From NCBI GenBank assembly GCA_934378145.1, contig CAKXXW010000026.1:1-22047 (forward strand): a stretch of 22,047 bases of DNA, written 5' to 3'. This DNA comes from an uncultured Eubacteriales bacterium. GTDB lineage: Bacteria; Bacillota; Clostridia; Oscillospirales; CAG-272. A program made the position numbers and the translations under genes. The notes beneath the pieces are model-generated. The model was given only the letters and a program-made list of their open reading frames with translations, was not told where the DNA came from and searched no databases. The stretch's first letter is position 1. Each line of letters starts with the position of its first letter. Of this stretch, positions 1 through 8,372 are shown in pieces.

Positions 1-83
1 ACGATCCGTTGTTTTCAGGCTTAGTTTACTTGAGTTTCGATCTCTTCATTTGCTTTTATTCGGTTTTCAATGGACACTTAATT

Positions 84-114
84 GAAGGTACACTTTATGT
101 GTACCTTCTTTTTT
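84..114 (+). terminator. Intrinsic terminator of an upstream, out-of-window transcript
   Basis: A perfect 10-bp stem, GAAGGTACAC (84-93) against GTGTACCTTC (99-108), with a 5-nt loop is followed directly by six T residues (109-114). This is a textbook rho-independent terminator on the + strand. It ends whatever lies upstream of the window, and it rules out extending the first lipoprotein gene further upstream. Nothing recognisable was found in bases 1-83, which are AT-rich. Confidence 0.85.
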
Positions 115-137
115 GTTTAATTGCAACAATATGGAAC

Positions 138-166
138 TTGACTTTTCACTCGATATGTGGTAAGAT
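138..166 (+). promoter_or_regulatory. Sigma-A-type promoter of the LRR-SPFH-ATPase operon
   Basis: TTGACT (138-143) and TAAGAT (161-166) are separated by 17 nt. They lie between the upstream terminator and the first lipoprotein start at 204, so a transcript would begin near 173 with a leader of about 30 nt. The surrounding 120-200 region is clearly more AT-rich than the genes. No other good promoter was seen before 8300, so this probably drives all six genes. Confidence 0.6.
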
Positions 167-203
167 TAAGCTAATTATAAATTGTCGGAAACCGGAGAAG
201 TGT

Positions 204-1475
204 ATGAAAAAAATCATAAAATTTGCCGCTCTTGCGGTGTTTTTGGTGGGGCTGTCGCTGATCTGCTCCTGCTCTGTGCTTGAAGATGATACAGAATATG
301 CGAAGGTCTCTTCTGGCAATGTTTCATCTGACGGTTTTGTTTACGATCTTTACGAGAACGGGACGGTACATATTACGGGATGGAAAAATCCCGACCTTAA
401 TCTTATTATTCCGGATGAGATCGAAGGCAAGCAGGTTACCGCGATAGATGATTCGGCATTTGCCGGAGAAGACGGGATAATGTATCTTAAGCTCGGTAAA
501 AACATCAAAAAGATCGGCGCTATGGCTTTTTCGGACTGTACATTCCTTCTGAGGATCGACGGAGGTGAATCGGTCCGCAGGGTCGGAGATTCGGCGTTTT
601 CTTCCTGTCTTGCGCTTTCGGAGATCAACGGAATGCCTTCCGTATCGGAGATCGGAGATTCGGCATTTTTCCTGTGTCAGTCGCTGTCGCATATAAGCTT
701 TTTTGACAGCGCGAAAAATATAGGTGTCCAGGCGTTTTACGGATGCGGCTCTCTGACATCTGTCAGGCTGTCGGGGAATGTTTCATCGGTCGGCGAGAAC
801 GCCTTTGCCAATTGCGAGGCTATCCATACGGTCGATCTCGGCGGACTTGCCGAAATACCCAACGGAATGTTTGAGAAATGCACATCCCTCACCGCTGTCG
901 ATATAGGCGGAAAGGTCGCCAAAATAGGCAGAAACGCTTTCAGAGGCTGTTACTCCCTCGCGGATGTCAAGATAAGCGGCAAGGTCGGCGATATAGGTCG
1001 TTCGGCGTTTGACGAGACCGAATGGATCGCGGCGCAGACCGACGAATTCGTTATTGTCGGTAACGGCGTCCTTCTTAAATACACGGGAAATGCGGCGAAT
1101 GTGAAGATCCCCGACAATGTAAAACTTATTTCCGATGCCTTCTGTGGCTCGACTACGCTCAGAAGCGTTACCGTCGGAAGCTCGACCGAGAGAATCGGTG
1201 AGTATGCTTTTTCGGGGTGCAAGGAGCTTACGAATGTGATCCTCAGCGGCAGGATCTCCGAGGTGGGCGAAAATTCTTTTTCGGGATGCTCGGGGCTTAC
1301 GAGAGTTTATTTTTCATCTTCGCTCAAAAATATCGGCAAGGGTGCGTTCAGAGGCTGCCCGTCCGCTATCGGAGTGAATTATCAGGGCAACAGCAAGGAT
1401 TGGTCGCGTGTTTCGATCGCCGCCGGAAACGATGTGATCGCCGCGGCGTCGGTCAGCTTCGGGCAGAAGCCCTGA
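204..1475 (+). CDS. BspA-like leucine-rich-repeat lipoprotein (first of two)
   Basis: The product is 423 aa. It begins with MKKIIKF and a hydrophobic stretch ending in a lipobox-like ICSC, so Cys23 is the likely lipidation site and the protein should be anchored on the outer face of the membrane. The rest is about 13 BspA/TpLRR (LRR_5) repeats of the form I/V-G-x-x-A-F-x-x-C-x-x-L, closed by a YQGN..W..V module common at the end of such proteins. ATG 204 is chosen because GGAGAAG (193-199) sits just before it and the signal sequence starts there; longer readings would cross a promoter and a terminator. Residues from about 280 (EFVIVGNGVLLKY, then IPDNVK) recur almost unchanged in the next gene, so the two are paralogues. 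BspA-type repeats usually mediate protein or surface binding; the ligand here is unknown. First gene of the SPFH/ATPase operon. Confidence 0.88.
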   Translation: MKKIIKFAALAVFLVGLSLICSCSVLEDDTEYAKVSSGNVSSDGFVYDLYENGTVHITGWKNPDLNLIIPDEIEGKQVTAIDDSAFAGEDGIMYLKLGKNIKKIGAMAFSDCTFLLRIDGGESVRRVGDSAFSSCLALSEINGMPSVSEIGDSAFFLCQSLSHISFFDSAKNIGVQAFYGCGSLTSVRLSGNVSSVGENAFANCEAIHTVDLGGLAEIPNGMFEKCTSLTAVDIGGKVAKIGRNAFRGCYSLADVKISGKVGDIGRSAFDETEWIAAQTDEFVIVGNGVLLKYTGNAANVKIPDNVKLISDAFCGSTTLRSVTVGSSTERIGEYAFSGCKELTNVILSGRISEVGENSFSGCSGLTRVYFSSSLKNIGKGAFRGCPSAIGVNYQGNSKDWSRVSIAAGNDVIAAASVSFGQKP

Positions 1476-1505
1476 CGCGGAAGCCTTCGGAAAGGGGTAC
1501 ATACT

Positions 1506-2522
1506 ATGAAAAAAATAATTGCTGTTTTGCTTACTGCTGTGATCCTGACATCGTGCAGTGCGTTCCTTTCGGGCTGTACGGCGAAGGAGAGCTTCAGCCT
1601 TCCCACCCGTTCGCGTACAGAGGACCCCGACAAGAGCTTCGCGGGCTACGATTACGGACTTTACGATGACGGGACGGCTATAATTACGCGATATACGGGT
1701 TCGGAGCGCGAACTGAGGATACCCGATTCGCTTGACGGTCACACGGTCGTGACGATAGGCGACAGTGCCTTTGCCGAGAACACCTCTATCACAAAGATCA
1801 GCCTTAACGAGAGCCTTGAGATGATCGGAAGCTATGCTTTTTACGGTTGCAGCGCGCTCACCGATGTTTCGTTCGGAAATTCGCTGTGGCACATAGGTGT
1901 CGGTGCGTTTGAGAATACACCGTGGTTTTCTTCAAGGACAGAGGAATTTGTCATCGTCGGCAACGGGGTCCTTCTGAAATACCGCGGAAATGCCCATCGG
2001 GTAGTAATTCCCGATAATGTTAAGCACATAGCCTACGCATTCAGTATGAACGAAGAACTCATATATGCCGAGATGGGGGACAGTGTCCTCACGGTAGGCG
2101 ACAGCGCGTTTTCGTTCTGTCCGAAGCTTCGGGAGGTAAAGCTCGGCAACAATGTTCAGAGTATCGGCAACAGTGCTTTTGAGAATTGCGAGTTGCTTGT
2201 TCGTGTAAATATACCCGACAGCGTTCGTAAGATAGACAACGGCGCGTTCAATTTCTGCATTTTCCTCAATGATGTCCATATGGGCAATTCGGTCACCGAG
2301 ATCGGGGATTCGGCGTTCAACGACTGTCAGAGACTTAAGGTCGTGCATATGCCCGCGTCGGTGAAGAAGATAGGCGGGAGCGCGTTTTCAAATTGCTATT
2401 CGCTCTGCCTTGTGTATTACGGAGGAAGTGAAGCGGGCTTCAACTCAATTGAGATGGACGGCAGTTCAAATTTTCGACTGAAAGACGCAAAGAAGATATT
2501 TTCTGAAGTCGGAGGTAATTGA
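1506..2522 (+). CDS. BspA-like leucine-rich-repeat lipoprotein (second of two)
   Basis: The product is 338 aa, again starting MKKII with a hydrophobic segment. There are two candidate lipoboxes, LTSC (Cys17) and the more canonical LSGC (Cys24). About nine BspA/LRR_5 repeats follow (IGDSAF, IGSYAF, VGDSAF, IGNSAF and so on). It shares with its upstream neighbour the insert EFVIVGNGVLLKY plus IPDNVK (residues about 146-172 here), so the pair arose by duplication followed by repeat loss or gain. AAAGGGG lies before ATG 1506. The stop codon TGA (2520-2522) overlaps the ATG of the hflK-like gene by one base, which implies translational coupling and ties the surface lipoproteins to the SPFH proteins. 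Predicted location is the outer face of the membrane; the binding partner is unknown. Confidence 0.88.
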   Translation: MKKIIAVLLTAVILTSCSAFLSGCTAKESFSLPTRSRTEDPDKSFAGYDYGLYDDGTAIITRYTGSERELRIPDSLDGHTVVTIGDSAFAENTSITKISLNESLEMIGSYAFYGCSALTDVSFGNSLWHIGVGAFENTPWFSSRTEEFVIVGNGVLLKYRGNAHRVVIPDNVKHIAYAFSMNEELIYAEMGDSVLTVGDSAFSFCPKLREVKLGNNVQSIGNSAFENCELLVRVNIPDSVRKIDNGAFNFCIFLNDVHMGNSVTEIGDSAFNDCQRLKVVHMPASVKKIGGSAFSNCYSLCLVYYGGSEAGFNSIEMDGSSNFRLKDAKKIFSEVGGN

Positions 2523-4300
2523 TGAAGGAAAACAAAAGATCCGCGAAGCTCCTGCCGATAGCACTTTCGCTTATCTGGTCGGTGGCGGTATCGGTACTTT
2601 TCATTCTGATGTACGGAAGTACAAAGTATCTGCCGTTGGAGCTTGCCGCGCTTGTGCTGATGATGCCGGCGCTGATGAATGTGTCTTTGCTCTTCGCTCT
2701 GCTGAACTACGATGCGGTAAAGATCCCCGTGCCTTCCGTCAAGAAGGAGAGCAAGCTCTTCTTCCGGATCCTGCAGACGATAGCTAAGGGCTTTATGACA
2801 GCCGTCCGCGCTGTCGCGGGATTCATAGTAAAGGTCAGAGTATGGCTTTCCGTACTGCTGTTCCTTGCATCGGCGGTCTCTTTACATATCGTGTTCTGGA
2901 GCGTGTTCGGGAGGACGACCTCGACATACAGGATAAGCTATGTCACGCCCGTGATAATCGCGGCGGTGTTCGTGACCTTCGTCATACTCGAAAAATGGTG
3001 CGCACACTCCGCGGGGGAGGGCAATACGGCAGCCGACAGGATCCTGAAGAATATAAGATCCTATCTGTCGGTATCAAGATTTCTGCTGATACTTGCGGCT
3101 GTGGCGACAGTCCTTAAGCTGCTCGGCTTCTTTGAGCTTCAGAAATATCTCGTGTACGCCTGCGCGGTAGTGTTCTGCTATGAGACGCTCTTCACGGTCG
3201 TGTCTCTCACGGTAAGGCTTATAAAGCGCGAACTGACGACCTCGCCCGATATTTCGGTGCCGACGCCGTTTGCCATCGGAGGGCGGGATCTCGGTGTTAT
3301 CGCCTACCTTGAAAACAGCACGGGTATCACGATGCGCTCGCTCTGGAGCATAAAGCTCGTGAAGCGGCTCATGCCCTTCGCGGTCATCGGAGGCGCACTG
3401 CTCATCTGGTTCTGCACGGGTATCGTGCAGGTCGAGCCGTATCAGAAGGCTGCCGTCTACCGCTTCGGAAGGCTTCGGAGCGATATGCTTGAGCCGGGGA
3501 TACATCTGACGCTTCCGTGGCCCTTTGACAGGACGGAGGTATATAATACCGAGCAGGTGAGCAAGCTGACCGTCGGTTATGTCTCGTCCGAGAATACCGA
3601 CAATGTCTGGACGAGCAGTCACGGCTCGAAGGAATACCGTCTGCTCCTCGGGGGAGGGAACGAGCTTGTCTCGATAAATCTCCGTATAGAATACAAGATA
3701 GGTGACCTTCGTGCCTATCTGAAAAACAGCGGAAGCCCCGAAAAGATCCTTGAAGCGAAGGCATACGAGCTTGCCACGGACAAGATAATCGTGACCGACC
3801 TGAACTCGCTGCTCGCGATAGACAGGAGCGAATTTTCGGAGACCTTCAAAAAAGAGCTTGACGAGAAGATCAATGGATATGACACGGGACTTACCGTTGT
3901 GAGCATAGTCCTTGAGAGCATCCATCCGCCGGTCGAGATCGCCTCGGTCTATCAGGAGCTGATAGGAGCGCAGATCGACGCCGATAAGCTGATACTCAAT
4001 GCCGAGGCACAGGCGGCTGTAAAGATCGCCGAGGCTGAAAAGCAGCGCGATTCGGAGATAATTGCGGCGAAGACCGACAGCCTCACAAAGAAGGCGAACG
4101 CGAACGCCTCGGTAGCCGAATTTATGGCGGGCGTTGCCGCCGACAGTAAATATTCCGACGCTTACAGGTATTACAAATATATGAAAGCAATAAGTGAAGC
4201 CTACGGCGGAGCGCGGCTCGTTATCGTCGGAAAGGGTATCGACAGTTCGAATATCTACTTTGTGCCGAGCGGCACTTTCAGCGGACAAGACGGGCAGTAA
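2522..4300 (+). CDS. hflK: HflK-like SPFH protein with a seven-helix N-terminal membrane region
   Basis: The product is 592 aa. The C-terminal half is an SPFH/band-7 protein of the HflK type: VEPYQKAAVYRFGRL (about 304-318), then LEPGIHLTLPWPF, an SPFH domain to about residue 480 and an Ala/Glu/Lys-rich coiled-coil stalk to about 530. In E. coli, HflK pairs with HflC to cage the FtsH protease. The N-terminus is unlike ordinary HflK, which has one membrane helix: hydrophobic segments lie at about 11-32, 37-62, 107-130, 140-159, 187-205, 209-234 and 284-302, giving a likely seven-pass protein. ATG 2522 is preferred over TTG 2519 because GGAGGT (2511-2516) is correctly spaced from it and the start overlaps the previous stop. 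The hflC-like gene follows after 19 nt. No FtsH gene is in the window, so a link to FtsH is inferred from family only. Confidence 0.85.
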   Translation: MKENKRSAKLLPIALSLIWSVAVSVLFILMYGSTKYLPLELAALVLMMPALMNVSLLFALLNYDAVKIPVPSVKKESKLFFRILQTIAKGFMTAVRAVAGFIVKVRVWLSVLLFLASAVSLHIVFWSVFGRTTSTYRISYVTPVIIAAVFVTFVILEKWCAHSAGEGNTAADRILKNIRSYLSVSRFLLILAAVATVLKLLGFFELQKYLVYACAVVFCYETLFTVVSLTVRLIKRELTTSPDISVPTPFAIGGRDLGVIAYLENSTGITMRSLWSIKLVKRLMPFAVIGGALLIWFCTGIVQVEPYQKAAVYRFGRLRSDMLEPGIHLTLPWPFDRTEVYNTEQVSKLTVGYVSSENTDNVWTSSHGSKEYRLLLGGGNELVSINLRIEYKIGDLRAYLKNSGSPEKILEAKAYELATDKIIVTDLNSLLAIDRSEFSETFKKELDEKINGYDTGLTVVSIVLESIHPPVEIASVYQELIGAQIDADKLILNAEAQAAVKIAEAEKQRDSEIIAAKTDSLTKKANANASVAEFMAGVAADSKYSDAYRYYKYMKAISEAYGGARLVIVGKGIDSSNIYFVPSGTFSGQDGQ

Positions 4301-4319
4301 ACGAAAGGATAGGTCGGAA

Positions 4320-5393
4320 ATGAATAACGAAAATACGATAAAAAACAATACGGGAAAGGCTAAGTCCTCGGTGTCATTCAGGATACTCAAGATAGTGATC
4401 GCCGCGGTCCTTCTCGTTGTGCTTGTCTACTTCGGATTTACCTGCGAGGTCAGGGAGGGAAGCTGTGCCGTGATCCTTCGCTTCGGAGCCGTAAGGCGTG
4501 AGATAACCGAAGCCGGACTCTACCTCAAGCTCCCGTGGCCGTTTGAGACTGTTGTGACCTATGATAACAGGCTCCAATACCTTGAGTCGGATTACCTTGA
4601 GACTACGACAAAGGACAAGAGAAATGTAATAATCCAGTCCTTCGCCATCTGGTCGGTCAGCGATCCCGTGCGCTATCACAACAGCGTTGCGTCGCAGGGA
4701 ATGACCGAGTCGTTTATAAAGGATCAGATATTCAGTGCTACGAACAGCGTTATGGGTGCATACGATCTCAGCTCGCTCGTTTCCCTCGATAAGGAAACTG
4801 TAAAGACCGAGCAGATCCAGAAGGAGATAGCCGAGAGAGTCAAGGCTGTCTGCAAGAGCGAATACGGTATCGAGATCAATGAGATAAGCATCCTTCGCAT
4901 CTCGCTTCCCGACGCGAACCTTGCGAGCGTATTCGAGCAGATGAAGGCGGACAGACAGAAGGATATCGACACCATCCTCGCAAACGCGAAGCGCGACGCG
5001 AACAAGATCACGGCGGATGCCGACGCGAAATCAGCCGAGATAATCTCCGAGGGCGTGCTTGAAGCGGCGGCGATAAAGGCTCAGACCGAGACCGAGGTCG
5101 CCGAGATATACGCGAAGGCGCAGGCAGCGAATCTTGACCTTTACCGCTTCTTAAAGAACCTTGACACGGTCGTGGCATCGGTGAACGGTGACTCGGTGCT
5201 GATAGTGAAGACCGACGAATATCCCTTCAGCGTCCTTACGCAGTACGGCAATTATCTCACCGACGAGGGTGATGAGACGGTGATAAAGGACCTCAGCTAC
5301 ATTCTTTCGCAGCTTCCGGAGGCCGACCGCAAGGCGCTTATCGACAGCATCTATGCGCTTATAAACGCCGCGGGCAATAAGGGAGGGGAATGA
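4320..5393 (+). CDS. hflC: HflC-like SPFH protein
   Basis: The product is 357 aa. A short polar N-terminus is followed by one membrane helix (about 21-41), then the SPFH core with VREGSCAVILRFGAV (about 44-58) and GLYLKLPWPFE, and a long Ala-rich coiled coil (about 200-280). This is the HflC/prohibitin arrangement: membrane-anchored and oligomerising with its HflK partner. ATG 4320 is chosen because AAAGGATAGG (4304-4313) precedes it and the membrane helix then sits near the N-terminus; a reading from further upstream would overlap the hflK-like gene. The stop TGA (5391-5393) runs straight into the next SPFH gene. Length and helix count are normal for HflC. The partner is presumably the hflK-like product and the third SPFH protein next door. 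Confidence 0.88.
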   Translation: MNNENTIKNNTGKAKSSVSFRILKIVIAAVLLVVLVYFGFTCEVREGSCAVILRFGAVRREITEAGLYLKLPWPFETVVTYDNRLQYLESDYLETTTKDKRNVIIQSFAIWSVSDPVRYHNSVASQGMTESFIKDQIFSATNSVMGAYDLSSLVSLDKETVKTEQIQKEIAERVKAVCKSEYGIEINEISILRISLPDANLASVFEQMKADRQKDIDTILANAKRDANKITADADAKSAEIISEGVLEAAAIKAQTETEVAEIYAKAQAANLDLYRFLKNLDTVVASVNGDSVLIVKTDEYPFSVLTQYGNYLTDEGDETVIKDLSYILSQLPEADRKALIDSIYALINAAGNKGGE

Positions 5394-5395
5394 AG

Positions 5396-6352
5396 ATGAA
5401 GAAGGCAAAACGCTCTCTTTTTTCGGACATTCTCGGCTCTGTGACAAAGTACTTCGTGATCCTTGTGGTCATAGTCCTGGTCGTGATAGCCTTTTCGGGT
5501 CTGCGTGTGATAAAGAGCGGTGAGGTCGCCGTGGTACTCAGATTCGGCAGGCTCGTGGGGAATACCTATGAGGAACAGGTGCATCAGCCGGGGCTTCTCT
5601 TCGCCTTCCCATATATAATAGATGAGGTCGTGATAGTCCCGACCGGAAATGTTATAGAGCAGAAGGTCATGACTCACTATACGAACGGTGAGATGACGAC
5701 CCTTCACAACAACGGCTATCTCATTACCGGGGATCAGAACATTGCGATGGTGAGCGCCTCTGTCAAGTATATGATAAGCGACCCGGTCAGCTATGCGCTC
5801 AATGTGAAGGACGCGAGCGCTCTGATAAATGCCTTTGTAAGCTCGGCTATGGTGAACAGTGCGGCTTCGACGGGCGTTGACGAGCTTCTCACGAGCGGCA
5901 AAGACGAATTTGCGAAGGCTGTGCTGAACGAGGCGCAGACAAAGCTCTCTGCAGTCGATTCCGGAATCACGGTCGGAGCAATTGAGCTTACGAGCGTGAG
6001 TATGCCGAACGAGGTGCGTGAGGTCTACGATATGGTAAACTCCGCAACGGTCCAGGCTGCGACGCTCCTTGAGCAGGCGCGTCAATATGAGGCTAAGGTG
6101 ATACCGCAGGCTGAGGCTGATGCGGCGACCCTTGTGAGTGACGCAAAGAAGAAATACAGCGAGTCGGTCTCGGCGGCTAACCTTGATCTTACCGAATTCT
6201 ACGGTACGGTGAAGGAATATGAGGAAAATCCCGATGCCGTAAAGACACGCATATACACCGAAAAGGTCACGGCGGCGATCGGGAAGATAGGAAAGATCCG
6301 TGTCGTCAAGGACGGGGAAACGAAGATCTTCCTGCCTACGGGTGGAAAATGA
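5396..6352 (+). CDS. Third SPFH/prohibitin-family membrane protein
   Basis: The product is 318 aa: one membrane helix (about 18-36), the motif SGEVAVVLRFGRLVG (about 41-55), GLLFAFPYIIDEVV, then an SPFH domain and an Ala/Glu-rich coiled coil (about 220-265). It is a paralogue of the two proteins encoded just upstream, closer to HflC than to HflK in size and topology. ATG 5396 is preferred over ATG 5390 because GGAGGGG (5382-5388) is 7 nt from it but only 1 nt from the earlier ATG; using 5390 adds two residues and gives an ATGA overlap with the hflC stop. A third consecutive SPFH gene is unusual, since HflK/HflC normally occur as a pair. It may form a mixed three-subunit ring. I cannot assign a more specific function. 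Confidence 0.85.
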   Translation: MKKAKRSLFSDILGSVTKYFVILVVIVLVVIAFSGLRVIKSGEVAVVLRFGRLVGNTYEEQVHQPGLLFAFPYIIDEVVIVPTGNVIEQKVMTHYTNGEMTTLHNNGYLITGDQNIAMVSASVKYMISDPVSYALNVKDASALINAFVSSAMVNSAASTGVDELLTSGKDEFAKAVLNEAQTKLSAVDSGITVGAIELTSVSMPNEVREVYDMVNSATVQAATLLEQARQYEAKVIPQAEADAATLVSDAKKKYSESVSAANLDLTEFYGTVKEYEENPDAVKTRIYTEKVTAAIGKIGKIRVVKDGETKIFLPTGGK

Positions 6353-6388
6353 TGATCTTACATGAAAACGAAAGGGCGGTGAGGCTTT

Positions 6389-8299
6389 TTGGAGAATATT
6401 GATAATATGGCGGGCAACAGCCTTGAGGCTCTGTCACGCGAAAACCTTACCGAAAAGGGCAAGAAAAAACTCGCCCGTGAGATAGTCAGCGGTGCTGTCT
6501 CGATAGTGTGCCTTGCTGTCGGTCTTATCTTCTCGGTCATATTCCCGTCGAACAGGTATGTTCCGGCGCTTCTTTACACGGCGGGCTTCCTTATAGAGGG
6601 AATTCCCGTATTTATCGCGGCGATAAAGGGCATATTCACGCGGAATCTGACGAATGCCATGGAGATCCTTGTCGCAATAGCGATAATCGCCTGCTTTTTC
6701 TCGAATCAGCTCATCCTTGCCGTGCTGATACCTCTGATACTCAATATCGTTCATTTCCTTGAGGAACGGAGCATCATGGGCGGTAGGGATGTGATCGACG
6801 GACTCAAGAAGATGCAGCAGAACACCGCAGTGCTTCTCGGAGACGACGGAAGTGAGACTTCTGTCGACGCGAAGACCCTCAAAAAAGGTCAGAAAATAGT
6901 GATCCGTCCCGGATCCGGTGTCCCGATCGACGGAATAGTCGTTTCGGGAGAGAGCCATATCGACCAGACCTCCATGACCGGAGAACCCGAACCTTTCCAT
7001 GCGAGGAAAGGCGACAGGGTCTACGCCGGTACCGTCAATCTTGACGGAAGGCTTGTCGTCGAGGTCGATAAGGAATACATAGACACCTCGTTTTCGAAGA
7101 TCCTCGGATTGCTCGAAAAGTCCGAAAGGATCGCCATTCCCGAATCAAGGCTTATTGACAGATTCATGGCATACTACATCCCCTTCGTACTTGCCATAGC
7201 GGCGGGAGTCGCACTCGTGACCTCCGATGTGTCGAAGGCGATCGCAATCCTTGTCGTATCCTGCCCGTGCGGTCAGATGCTCGTGAACTCGGCACCGATG
7301 ATAGCGGCGCTTTCGGTCGCAACGAAGAAGGGAATACTGATAAAAAACTCGAAATTCATCGAAGAGCTGACCGAGATCGACACTGTGGTCTTTGATAAGA
7401 CGGGAACCGTCACGGAAGGCAGACTTTCTCTGACCGATATCCTTCCCGCCGACGGCGTGACGCGCGAGGAGCTGCTTTCCGCGGCGCTTTCGGTGGCATT
7501 TGCATCGGCGCACCCGGTCTCCCGCGCAGTTGCCGAAGCCGCGGGGCAGACCGAATACGACAAAAGTCTTAAGGTCACGGAGCGAGCCGGAATGGGAATG
7601 GAAGGCACTTCGGATGACGGAAGCGTTACCGTGAGATTCGGAAAAGCCGATTGGATAGCCGGATGCGGGTGCGGTATCCCCGAGGGCTTTGCCGACGGGA
7701 TAACGGGGACTGTCAGTGCCGTTGAGAAAAACGGAAGGTTCCTCGGATTCCTCGGATTCAGTGATACTATCCGCCAGGGTTCGACCGAATGTATGACGGG
7801 ACTTCGCGAGACCGGAGTGGAGAAGACCGTGATGCTTACCGGCGACCGCAAAGCTCCTGCGGAGCGGATCGGCGAGGCACTCGGGATAGATGAGGTTTAT
7901 TCTCAGCTCCTTCCCGAAGAGAAGCTGGCGAAGCTGAGCGAGCTTCAGACAGAGCACAGCGTTCTTGCCGTCGGTGACGGAATAAACGACGCGCTGGCTC
8001 TGCGTGAGGCGGATGTCGGTATTGCGATGGGAGCGATGGGCTCCGACCTTGCCATTCAGTCGGCTGACATTGCGCTGATGAACAACAACCTTGAGAACAT
8101 TCCTTTTGCCGTAAAGCTTGCGAAATACACGAGGAAGATAATTTATCAGAATCTTGCGCTTTCGATAGGCATCAGTGCCGTGATGATAGCGCTGTCGGCG
8201 TTCGGCGTGATAAGTGCGCTTGCCGGCACGGTGCTTCACAACTGCGGTGCCTTTGCGGTTCTGCTCAACAGCTCGAGGATAATCAAGAAGAAATACTGA
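6389..8299 (+). CDS. P1B-type heavy-metal-translocating ATPase, metal unknown
   Basis: The product is 636 aa. Diagnostic P-type motifs are present: TGEP (197-200), SCPCG in a membrane helix (291-295; the CPC metal site of P1B pumps), the phosphorylated Asp in DKTGT (336-340), the HP dipeptide of P1B pumps (375-376) and GDGIND (529-534). There is no N-terminal HMA domain or Cys/His-rich metal tail. The last helix carries HNCG (617-620) where zinc/cadmium pumps have a conserved Asp, so the metal cannot be named. A TTG start at 6389 is read because GGTGAGG (6378-6384) is 4 nt upstream; ATG 6407 is the alternative and shortens the protein by six residues. The gene follows the third SPFH gene by 36 nt and is the last of the operon, ending at the hairpin from 8303. 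Confidence 0.9.
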   Translation: MENIDNMAGNSLEALSRENLTEKGKKKLAREIVSGAVSIVCLAVGLIFSVIFPSNRYVPALLYTAGFLIEGIPVFIAAIKGIFTRNLTNAMEILVAIAIIACFFSNQLILAVLIPLILNIVHFLEERSIMGGRDVIDGLKKMQQNTAVLLGDDGSETSVDAKTLKKGQKIVIRPGSGVPIDGIVVSGESHIDQTSMTGEPEPFHARKGDRVYAGTVNLDGRLVVEVDKEYIDTSFSKILGLLEKSERIAIPESRLIDRFMAYYIPFVLAIAAGVALVTSDVSKAIAILVVSCPCGQMLVNSAPMIAALSVATKKGILIKNSKFIEELTEIDTVVFDKTGTVTEGRLSLTDILPADGVTREELLSAALSVAFASAHPVSRAVAEAAGQTEYDKSLKVTERAGMGMEGTSDDGSVTVRFGKADWIAGCGCGIPEGFADGITGTVSAVEKNGRFLGFLGFSDTIRQGSTECMTGLRETGVEKTVMLTGDRKAPAERIGEALGIDEVYSQLLPEEKLAKLSELQTEHSVLAVGDGINDALALREADVGIAMGAMGSDLAIQSADIALMNNNLENIPFAVKLAKYTRKIIYQNLALSIGISAVMIALSAFGVISALAGTVLHNCGAFAVLLNSSRIIKKKY

Positions 8300-8302
8300 A
8301 AT

Positions 8303-8372
8303 GAAGACCTCACCCGGCAGGCGCTTTTTTGCGGCTTACCTTTGGGTGAGGTCTTCACTTTTAGCTTTTTTG
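8303..8372 (+). terminator. Terminator-like hairpin ending the ATPase operon; left end of hairpin element copy 1
   Basis: GAAGACCTCACCC (8303-8315) pairs perfectly over 13 bp with GGGTGAGGTCTTC (8344-8356). It is followed by a T-rich tail including six T residues (8366-8371). It starts 4 nt after the ATPase stop codon. The same 13-nt palindrome arms recur at 8770-8825 and, with one mismatch, at 18221-18281, so this is also an end of the repeated element. Confidence 0.65.

Noticed and set aside
1..83. End of an upstream gene or rRNA operon
   Set aside because: No convincing coding frame or RNA signature could be read in this short AT-rich stretch.
9..203. In-frame 65-codon extension of the first lipoprotein upstream of ATG 204
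   Set aside because: It crosses a strong terminator (84-114) and the likely promoter, has no ribosome-binding site, and would bury the lipoprotein signal peptide inside the protein.
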